Of a stretch of DNA of 7,865 bases, positions 1 to 5,327 are shown piece by piece. How positions within the stretch are numbered: the stretch's first letter is position 1; every line of letters starts with the position of its first letter. The DNA is from Methanobacteriota archaeon (GTDB lineage: Archaea; Thermoplasmatota; DTKX01; GCA-020343715), in the NCBI GenBank assembly GCA_030597775.1, contig JAUVRF010000072.1, positions 1 through 7,865 of the forward strand. The letters are read 5' to 3'. The translations under genes and the position numbers were made by a program. The notes under the pieces were generated by a model that was given only the letters and a program-made list of their open reading frames with translations, was not told where the DNA came from and did not search any database.

Positions 1-710
1 GCGGAGCCCAGGATGTGGAGCTCATCATCGTGAAGGTGCTGGATGCGAACGGTGTCGGTACCGATGCGTTGAGCGCCGATGGCGTCGTCTTCGCCATCGA
101 CCCCAACGATGACGGGGATTACAGGGACGGGGCGGATGTGATATCCATGTCCCTCGGTGGAAGGACCAGCTACCTGGCCGCGATAATCGGGACCAAGAGC
201 CAAGCCGCCATCAACAAGGCAGTGTCCATCGGGGTGCTCGTGGTGGCCGCCGCGGGCAACGACGGCGAGAACGACGACGGCGACGTGGCATCTCCAGGTT
301 GGATAAGGGATGTGGTGTGCGTGGGAGCCGTGGACAAGAACAGCAGGTTGGCCTCCTTCTCATCCGTTGGTCGGAACCTTCTCAAGCAGGACCCCGACAG
401 GAAACCGGAGGCCGTTGCTCCAGGTGTCAAGATAACGACGGCAAGCCATGGAGGGGGCTACAAGACCGGCTCCGGGACCTCCCAGGCAACGGCGTTCATG
501 GCTGCATGCCTGGCCGTCGTCCTATCGGTCAATCCTGACTACGCACATGACGGGATACACGGGGGCAGCGAAGAGGTGATCCGCACGGTCAAGGAAGCCA
601 TGATGGAGTCCTCCAAGACCGTGAGCGGTCAGAACACCCCCCACGACAACCACTACGGATACGGCCTGGTCCAGGTGGTCGACATGATCGATTATCTCAA
701 GGCGCTGTAG
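1..710 (+). CDS. Subtilisin-family (S8) serine protease, C-terminal part, cut by window start
   Basis: This is an endopeptidase of the subtilase clan, probably exported or on the cell surface like its neighbour. The frame is open to the window edge (first full codon at base 3), and the opening residues GAQDVELIIVKVLD match the interior of the downstream paralogue, so the true start and the catalytic Asp and His lie outside the window. The oxyanion-hole Asn is in VAAAGND (about nt 249-269). The nucleophile Ser is in GSGTSQAT, with its codon at 480-482. A loop DPNDDGDYRD resembles the Asp-rich calcium-binding insertions of stable subtilases. The gene ends in TAG at 708-710, about 20 residues after the conserved YGYG segment. 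The next protease starts 14 bases later, so the two are probably co-transcribed. It aligns without a gap to the downstream copy and has a Cys codon (TGC, 318-320) where that copy has TGA. Confidence 0.93.
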   Translation, partial: GAQDVELIIVKVLDANGVGTDALSADGVVFAIDPNDDGDYRDGADVISMSLGGRTSYLAAIIGTKSQAAINKAVSIGVLVVAAAGNDGENDDGDVASPGWIRDVVCVGAVDKNSRLASFSSVGRNLLKQDPDRKPEAVAPGVKITTASHGGGYKTGSGTSQATAFMAACLAVVLSVNPDYAHDGIHGGSEEVIRTVKEAMMESSKTVSGQNTPHDNHYGYGLVQVVDMIDYLKAL

Positions 711-724
711 GGACGGGCATCGCG

Positions 725-1819
725 ATGGCCGGCGACGAGTATGGGACCGTGGATGATGGACCGGACTACACCAAGAGGACGACCATCCTCTACGTCGTCG
801 CAGGGATCATAGTGGTAGTCGCCCTGTGGTGGATGTTCTCATCCATGGATTACGTGGCCCAGGCCCCCCGCTCGGAATGGGCCTACGAGATGGTCCAGCT
901 GGAGGATGCCAACGCCGAGGGCTACACCGGCAAGGATGTCCGATTGGCGATCATCGACACCGGGATAGACCCCGATCACCCCTCCCTCGAGGATGCCAAC
1001 ATCGTCGAATGGTTGGACCTGGTGAACGGAAGGACAGTGCCCTACGACGACGACGGCCACGGGACAGCCATGGCCAGCATCATCGCGGGAAACGACCCGA
1101 TAAAGGGCGGGGCCGAGGATGTCGACCTGATCATCGTCAAGGTCCTGGACGATATGGGGGAATCGACGGACTCGATGGTCGCCGATGGCATCATGTTCTG
1201 CCTGGACCCCAATGGCGATGGCGAGTACAGCGACAGGGCCGACGTGATATCGATGTCCCTGGGCGGTCACATGAGCTACATAGGAGCCATCATCGGCACC
1301 GATACCAAGGCCGCGGTCGAGATGGCTGCCAGCTACGGCGTGCTCATGGTGGCGGCCGCTGGCAACGACGGTGAGAGCGACGACGGAGACGTTGCCAGCG
1401 CGGGTTGGTTACCCGATGTGATCTGAGTCGGAGCTGTCGACGAGGACGGGACCATCGGCGGCTTCTCATCGAGGGGCCGCAATATCTTCAAGGTGGATCC
1501 CAACAAGAAGCCCGAGGTGGTGGCCCCCGGCGTTGGGGTGATCAGCGCATGGAAGAACGAGCGATACGTGACGGCCAGCGGGACCTCCCAGGCCACGGCC
1601 CTCGTCTCGGCCTGCCTTGCCGTGATGCTCTCCGCCGTTCCTGAGCTCAAGCATACTGGCCCCTCCGGTGGGACCGATGACGTGGTAGCGCTGGTCAAGA
1701 CGAAGTTGATGGAGACGTCGATGCCACAGGCGGAGCAGGATACGCCCCACGACAACTACTACGGGTATGGCCTCATCCAGACCATGGACCTGATCGATGC
1801 CCTCAAGGCTGAGGTCTGA
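725..1819 (+). pseudogene. Membrane-anchored subtilisin-family (S8) protease interrupted by in-frame TGA
   Basis: Read through one TGA, the frame encodes 364 codons of a complete subtilase. Residues 20-40 form one hydrophobic segment after a short acidic N-terminus, suggesting a signal anchor with the protease domain outside. The catalytic triad is Asp78 (IIDTG), His112 (DDGHGT) and Ser288 (SGTSQAT), with oxyanion Asn214 (AAGND). DPNGDGEYSD at 161-170 looks like a calcium loop. Codon 234 (1424-1426) is TGA, so normal translation gives a 233-residue product lacking the catalytic Ser. The frame after the stop has no further stop or shift and matches the upstream paralogue to the end. It may therefore be a recent pseudogene, a sequencing error or a recoded stop. 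A GTG at 1493 could open a separate frame, but no good ribosome site precedes it and it would start mid-domain. The ATG at 725 is chosen because no other in-frame start fits. The preceding ribosome site is weak, and coupling to the upstream gene is likely. Confidence 0.85.
1424..1426 (+). other. In-frame TGA replacing a Cys codon of the paralogue
   Basis: The context is GATGTGATC-TGA-GTCGGAGCT, reading D V I stop V G A. The tandem paralogue has D V V C V G A, with TGC at 318-320 at the equivalent gapless position. A single third-base change C to A (or T to A) explains it. Readings are a nonsense mutation, a base-call error, or selenocysteine/readthrough. TGA serves as an ordinary stop in seven of the nine genes here, so general reassignment is excluded. 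Confidence 0.8.
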
Positions 1820-2279
1820 GCAGGGCCTCGATCGAGACGTGGTGGTTCAATCCCCACTCCTCCCATGCCGGCCTGGAGCAGACCTTGAACCCGATGGTCG
1901 AAGGGACCTCGAGCATCACGACGGGTCCTCCCGTTTCGTTCGAGAGGGAGACGGGCGAGGGGAAGAAACGGCCCGCCACCCGCGTCCCCTCCCACACCAG
2001 GTAGGGCCGTTCACTCGTGAACTGGATGAGGTAGGCCTTCCCATGAAAGGCCCGGGGAAGGCCGTGGGATTCTGAAGTCACGGTCCAGTTCACCTCGACC
2101 GTCGCCTCGCAGGTCAGGAGGTCGACCTGAGTGACCAGGTCGGACACGGCGTCTGCTAGGTCCTCCAGCTCCAGGGACCGGTAGTAATCCGCCTGCATGC
2201 CGAAGAGCCCGAGGAACGAACCGGAGATGACCAGGACCACCATGCTGGTGGCGACCTTCGAGGATAGCCAATCGATCAT
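1803..2279 (-). CDS. Pseudopilin-like membrane-anchored protein (minor pilin B)
   Basis: This is a 158-residue protein of unknown family, with one N-terminal hydrophobic helix at residues 9-28 after a short head containing a Lys, followed by a mostly beta-rich hydrophilic domain. That is the layout of archaeal type IV pilin-like proteins. Cys57 and Cys134 lie in the predicted outer domain and could pair. The preferred start is ATG at 2279, with GGTGGA about five bases upstream. A GTG at 2288, two bases after the stop of the preceding gene, would add three residues. It is the last gene of a three-gene pilin-like run (3268-1803). Its position downstream of two other pilin-like genes and near a secretion ATPase and TadC-like protein suggests a minor pilin or pseudopilin. 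The stop TGA at 1803-1805 lies inside the 3' end of the convergent protease, a 17-base tail-to-tail overlap. The function is inferred from layout and context only. Confidence 0.75.
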   Translation of the reverse strand: MIDWLSSKVATSMVVLVISGSFLGLFGMQADYYRSLELEDLADAVSDLVTQVDLLTCEATVEVNWTVTSESHGLPRAFHGKAYLIQFTSERPYLVWEGTRVAGRFFPSPVSLSNETGGPVVMLEVPSTIGFKVCSRPAWEEWGLNHHVSIEALLRPQP

Positions 2280-2290
2280 GATATCCACCG

Positions 2291-2794
2291 TTACAGGACC
2301 CGTACCTCAACGAAGGTATCGGGCTGGCTCCCGGGAGGCGACGTCCTTGCCTCCAGGACCAACAGGCATCTATGCCCCTCGATATCCAGGGGCCCTCCGT
2401 CGCGGCCAGCCATCGCAAGGGGTCCTCCCCTGGTCGTGACCAGGTGGTTGCCCTCGGCCCCACCCGAGTGCCTCCATCGGATGAAGGCCGCCTCGGAACC
2501 GGGGGCAGCAAGGTCCCCGCCAATGGTCAGTCTCTCCAGGTGGAACGACCCGGAGGAGGGGATGTCCACCAGTACGGTCCTCGAGCTGCCGGGATGATGG
2601 AACACCGACCTGGCGGCCGAATCGATCTCGGCGATGGCCACCTGGATCCTGTGCTCCACCTCGCTCTGCTGGTATGCATACAGGGTGGGCATGAGGACCG
2701 CGGTCGCCATCGTCATCAGCACCACCGTGAGGAGGAGCTTGTATGGCACATCGATGGACGCGTAGCGATCCCTGTGGAGGGCGGAGGGTCGCAA
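2291..2794 (-). CDS. Pseudopilin-like protein (minor pilin A)
   Basis: This 167-residue protein has a basic N-terminal head (several Arg in residues 2-10), one transmembrane helix at about 18-38, then an amphipathic helical stretch (about 42-65) leading into a beta-rich domain. A straight hydrophobic/amphipathic helix followed by a globular domain is typical of type IV pilins and pseudopilins. The segment with SSRTVLVDIPSSGSF and LTIGGDL resembles, from memory, uncharacterised pilin-operon proteins of other euryarchaea; this was not checked. The start is TTG at 2794, supported by a purine-rich GAGGGGGT about six bases upstream and by the 12-base gap to the preceding pilin stop. A GTG at residue 16 is a possible alternative. 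The TTG and its ribosome site sit inside a 7-bp hairpin (2786-2804), which may keep expression below that of the major pilin. The stop is TAA at 2291-2293, and the next gene starts within 12 bases. Confidence 0.75.
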   Translation of the reverse strand: MRPSALHRDRYASIDVPYKLLLTVVLMTMATAVLMPTLYAYQQSEVEHRIQVAIAEIDSAARSVFHHPGSSRTVLVDIPSSGSFHLERLTIGGDLAAPGSEAAFIRWRHSGGAEGNHLVTTRGGPLAMAGRDGGPLDIEGHRCLLVLEARTSPPGSQPDTFVEVRVL

Positions 2795-2804
2795 TCCGCG
2801 ACCC
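2786..2804 (-). promoter_or_regulatory. Hairpin overlapping start codon and ribosome site of minor pilin A
   Basis: A perfect 7-bp inverted repeat (GGGTCGC, 5-base loop, GCGACCC) lies just after the stop codon of the major pilin (2807-2809). In the transcript it would pair part of the GGGGGT ribosome-site run with bases reaching the TTG start at 2794-2792. It could lower translation of the minor pilins relative to the major one, or protect the 3' end of the pilin message. The repeat is seen directly; the role is inferred. Confidence 0.45.
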
Positions 2805-2806
2805 CC

Positions 2807-3268
2807 TCAGGCCTTCACAAGGAGCACGCTGGTGCTCTTCGTCTGACCACCGAAGGCACCGTCGTGGGTGACACGGATGGACAGCTCGCCCACGGCCTTG
2901 GTCCCCAGATCGAAGGTGACCGTGAAGGTGGCGGTGCCATCCTCGCCCGTCTTGGCCGCGGTGGCCACGCCCTCGCCCTCGACGTAGACGGTGGCGCCCT
3001 TGATGGGCTTGCCCTCGGTGTCCTTCACGGTGACGGTGAAGTCGGTGGACCCCTCGCCCCCGGATATGTGGATCACGTCGGGGTCGGCCGCAACATTACC
3101 CAGGTTCTGTCCGGTGAAGGCTCCCATCATGCTCGTCATGATGCCAATGGCCGCGACAACGACCACCACCATGATCAGCATGTAGAGGGGCATTCCCTCT
3201 ATGGAGCCCTTGTCGTCGTTCCTATAGCTCGCACCTATGTTTCTCATCTTCCGAATATGTCCGCGCAT
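2807..3268 (-). CDS. Probable major type IV pilin with Ig-like C-terminal domain
   Basis: This 153-residue protein has a class III-like signal: a charged N-terminus, Lys20-Gly21 as the likely prepilin peptidase site, Glu24, then a strongly hydrophobic helix (27-50, MPLYMLIMVVVVV...). After a short linker, residues about 65-153 form a compact beta-sandwich-like domain. It contains DTEGKPIKGATVYVEGEG and the TGEDGTATFTV pattern, typical of Ig-like/carboxypeptidase-regulatory-like folds in archaeal and bacterial surface proteins. ATG at 3268 is chosen because GAGGTG lies six bases upstream; ATG at 3247 is a possible alternative, and a longer version from 3331 has no comparable site. It is first in the three-gene pilin run and has its own promoter candidate and a hairpin directly after its stop, as expected for the most abundant subunit. 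It is presumably assembled by the TadA/TadC-like machine encoded upstream. It could instead be a surface adhesin anchored through the same signal. Confidence 0.8.
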   Translation of the reverse strand: MRGHIRKMRNIGASYRNDDKGSIEGMPLYMLIMVVVVVAAIGIMTSMMGAFTGQNLGNVAADPDVIHISGGEGSTDFTVTVKDTEGKPIKGATVYVEGEGVATAAKTGEDGTATFTVTFDLGTKAVGELSIRVTHDGAFGGQTKSTSVLLVKA

Positions 3269-3302
3269 AACGCACACCTCGGATGACATCACGGCCCATT
3301 GG

Positions 3303-3310
3303 GTATATGA
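3303..3310 (-). promoter_or_regulatory. Candidate TATA box for the pilin operon
   Basis: On the minus strand the sequence CTCATATACC lies about 36 bases upstream of the pilin ATG at 3268. This predicts a transcript start near 3280-3283, just before the GAGGTG ribosome site at 3280-3275. A second AT-rich stretch at about 3328-3348 (CATATTGAT, GATTAATC) is an alternative and would give a longer leader. Confidence 0.4.
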
Positions 3311-3356
3311 GGCGATTTTGAGAACCATCAATATGATGCTGATTAATCACTCGGTC

Positions 3357-3373
3357 CGGGAACATGGTTCCCG
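3357..3373. repeat. 7-bp inverted repeat between dodecin and pilin genes
   Basis: CGGGAAC-ATG-GTTCCCG is a perfect palindrome with a 3-base spacer. It lies 47 bases past the dodecin stop and about 50 bases upstream of the pilin TATA candidate. No T-run follows it on the minus strand, which argues against a simple terminator. Both a dodecin 3'-end structure and an operator for the pilin promoter are possible. The remainder of the 3269-3419 gap shows no gene. Confidence 0.35.
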
Positions 3374-3419
3374 CTGGACGATATGCCCAGTTCGACGGGG
3401 ATCTCTGTCGGTCGTCCGC

Positions 3420-3632
3420 TCAACCGGTGACGTCCTCGATCTTGAAGCCGATGTGGATCTTCACCTGATGGACCAGCTGGCCCCCGCGAATGTGACCACG
3501 GTGCTCGACGACCTCGAAGAACTCCAGACCCTTCAGGGTCTTGCTCGCCCTCTCGATGGCGGAATTGATGGCGGCCTGATAGCTCTCCGTTGAAGTACCC
3601 ACTAGCTCGATTACCTTGAAGGTTACGTCCAT
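3420..3632 (-). CDS. Dodecin family flavin-binding protein
   Basis: Dodecins are about 70-residue proteins that form hollow dodecamers and store or buffer flavins (riboflavin, FMN) in the cytoplasm. This 70-residue product has the whole family pattern: KVIELVGTS at the N-terminus, a single long helix (about 15-34), FFEVVEHRGH at 38-47, and HQVKIHIGFKIED at the C-terminus. Arg45 and Gln56 fall at expected ligand-contact positions. The Trp that stacks on the isoalloxazine ring in characterised members is replaced by Phe38, so flavin affinity or ligand preference may differ. ATG at 3632 is chosen because it gives the standard length and follows AGGGGGG by eight bases; a longer frame from 3695 would run through the promoter. 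It is probably transcribed alone from the TATA box at 3675-3684. It sits between secretion-machine genes and pilin genes with no known connection to either. Confidence 0.92.
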   Translation of the reverse strand: MDVTFKVIELVGTSTESYQAAINSAIERASKTLKGLEFFEVVEHRGHIRGGQLVHQVKIHIGFKIEDVTG

Positions 3633-3640
3633 TATTATTT

Positions 3641-3684
3641 CCCCCCTAGGGATTCTGTAGAGTTGTCTTCCGACGCATATATAG
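3641..3684 (-). promoter_or_regulatory. Dodecin promoter (TATA box) and ribosome site
   Basis: The minus strand reads CTATATATGC at 3684-3675, a clear archaeal TATA box, predicting a transcript start near 3654. The ribosome site AGGGGGG occupies 3647-3641, eight bases before the ATG at 3632, leaving a leader of roughly 20 bases. The box lies about 20 bases past the TadC-like stop, so dodecin probably has its own transcript. Confidence 0.6.
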
Positions 3685-3704
3685 TTCACGGTCATGCGGG
3701 ACCT

Positions 3705-5327
3705 TCAGGCCACCACGGCCTGCCCGACCATGCTGGCTATCGAGAACACGGCCACGGCCAGGGGCAGGGCCTTTGCCGTCTGGTACCGTCCCTCGATGGG
3801 GTCGTCGCCACTGGCCAGGCGCGAGGTGAAATGCATGGTGGCCGCAACCATCGCCAGCACGAACACGCCCAGGACGAGGATGAAGACGCCCGAGGGGATG
3901 GGTGCGGCGACCGCTGCGCCGGAGGAGGTTGGGAGGGCGGGTGCCAGCCGGGCCACGACGAGGTAGAGGGCGGAGGTGATCCCGAGGATGATTGGCGCAA
4001 AGAGCGTCGCGGTTGACCGCATCATTTCGGTAACCGGGCGCAACTGCGAGGCGACCTCTCGGTCGACCTTCCTCAGGTCACGCATGTGGTCGGAGACAGC
4101 AACTATTGCCCGCCCTGCGCCAGAGACGTCCTTCCGGACCATCTGGACGATGGTCTTGAGTGAGGCGGACACGTTTTCGGAAGGGAACCCGACGAGGGCA
4201 CCCCCCCTCCCGAAGAGGGCCTCCGTGGGGGAGGTCCTCTTGAGAGTCATATGGGCCAGCACCTTGCGGAGCAGGGCAGCTATCGGTTCCCCGTCCATTG
4301 ACCTGGCGGTCCGCTGGATGGCTGGCTCGAGGGGCATGCCGTCCGCGATCCGGCTGCCGATCTGGAAGAGGGCGTCGGGGAGGGAATCCTCCACCGACTG
4401 GACCTCCTTTCGCCTCATGCGTGGCCCACGAAGGGCCGGGAGATAGTAGATGGCCACAGCGGCGGCCACTCCCCAGAGCACGGGCAGGGGACCGAGGGTG
4501 GAGGCAAGGGCCGTCAGGGGATCGCCCTCGGCGGAGCTCGCCCGAGCCTCCAGTTCGGCCCGATGGACCGGGTCCATCCCAACTATGGTGCCGTCGGCCA
4601 GGGCGGCGTCCAGCTCCGCCTGGGCGGAGGTGGCATCGGCCGCGATCTGGGTGCAGAACACCCCAAGGGCCACCAGGGCCCCCCCGACGACGAGTGCGAT
4701 CACCATCCGCCTCGTCCTCCCATCTCCGTCCTCGCGGACGGGTACGGCCCGCCTGATCAACGGTCTGCGGGCCAGGATGCGGCGGGCGGTGAGAACGAAG
4801 AGGATGGGGAAGGTGACGTCCATCAGCAGGGTGGCGGCCCAGAGGGAACCGCCCACTCCGGTGGCTGACATCAGGGGCAGCATGGAGCCGACCATCAGGG
4901 GAAGGACGACCCCCAGGGAAAAGAGGACGAAGACGGGTCGTTGGAGGCCGTCGGCGAACTCCTTCACGCGCCGCCTGGAACCCTCGAACACAGTGCTGGT
5001 GGCACGGTCCAGGGCCCGCTCCACCCCATCGATGGTACCACCGAGCTCCGCGGTGCGGAGCGAACGGAGGGCCTGCTGGAACTCCTCGTTCCCGGGGTCA
5101 TAGGTCCGGGCCAGGTCCATGAAGGCATCCTCCAGGGATTCGAACTTGCGAAGCTCCACATCGACGATGACCCGACGGAGCCTGGCCGCCAACGGGTCAC
5201 CCACGTTGCGGGCCGCGAACAGGACGGCCTGGTGCATCGACGGGGTGAGCCTCATGGACATGGCCATGTAGCTGACAGCGTCGACCATCTGCCCCATCAT
5301 AATGGCGTCCCTCGGTTCATCGGTCAT
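3705..5327 (-). CDS. TadC/FlaJ-like type II secretion F-family membrane platform protein
   Basis: This 540-residue polytopic membrane protein should form the inner platform of a type IV pilus/Tad-like machine and transmit the ATPase stroke. Two GspF-like units are visible. The first cytoplasmic helical domain spans about residues 12-125 (SMRLTPSMHQAVLFAAR) and the second about 312-430 (SLPDALFQIGSRIADGMPLE). Likely membrane helices are at about 131-153, 160-181, 208-230, 279-298, 441-462, 477-498 and 518-538. A roughly 48-residue hydrophilic stretch (231-278), rich in Ala, Asp and Glu, lies between helices three and four, probably outside the cell. ATG at 5327 overlaps the ATPase gene by 11 bases and is preceded by GGGGTGA, so translation is coupled. 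The adjacent TadA-type ATPase is its expected partner. No archaellum genes (flagellins, FlaF/G/H) appear in the window, so a pilus/Tad role is preferred over FlaJ. Confidence 0.9.
   Translation of the reverse strand: MTDEPRDAIMMGQMVDAVSYMAMSMRLTPSMHQAVLFAARNVGDPLAARLRRVIVDVELRKFESLEDAFMDLARTYDPGNEEFQQALRSLRTAELGGTIDGVERALDRATSTVFEGSRRRVKEFADGLQRPVFVLFSLGVVLPLMVGSMLPLMSATGVGGSLWAATLLMDVTFPILFVLTARRILARRPLIRRAVPVREDGDGRTRRMVIALVVGGALVALGVFCTQIAADATSAQAELDAALADGTIVGMDPVHRAELEARASSAEGDPLTALASTLGPLPVLWGVAAAVAIYYLPALRGPRMRRKEVQSVEDSLPDALFQIGSRIADGMPLEPAIQRTARSMDGEPIAALLRKVLAHMTLKRTSPTEALFGRGGALVGFPSENVSASLKTIVQMVRKDVSGAGRAIVAVSDHMRDLRKVDREVASQLRPVTEMMRSTATLFAPIILGITSALYLVVARLAPALPTSSGAAVAAPIPSGVFILVLGVFVLAMVAATMHFTSRLASGDDPIEGRYQTAKALPLAVAVFSIASMVGQAVVA

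Noticed and set aside
708..810. Pyrrolysine-type readthrough of the TAG ending the first protease
   Set aside because: The paralogue ends at almost the same position, and the frame after TAG is a shadow of the next gene's N-terminus that soon meets another stop.
826..1374. 182-residue frame overlapping the second protease
   Set aside because: An Arg/Gly/His-rich shadow of the subtilase frame, which carries the catalytic motifs.
1493..1819. Independent 108-residue gene starting at GTG 1493
   Set aside because: It begins in the middle of the subtilase domain, has no ribosome site, and is in frame with and homologous to the paralogue's continuous sequence; it is the 3' part of the interrupted protease.
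1820..1990. SECIS-like element for selenocysteine insertion
   Set aside because: The bases after the protease stop were scanned for a stem with a GAA/A internal loop and none was convincing; the stretch is coding on the other strand.
2372..3286. 304-residue open frame on the plus strand
   Set aside because: It is antisense to two pilin-like genes, rich in Gly/His/Arg without domain features, and arises from high GC at codon third positions.
3269..3331. N-terminal extension of the major pilin to 3331
   Set aside because: It would run over the GAGGTG ribosome site and the TATA candidate, and pushes the class III-like signal away from the N-terminus.
4450..5103. 217-residue plus-strand open frame opposite the TadC-like gene
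   Set aside because: Its Arg/Ser/Thr/Pro-rich composition is typical of shadow frames in GC-rich DNA and it shows no ribosome site.
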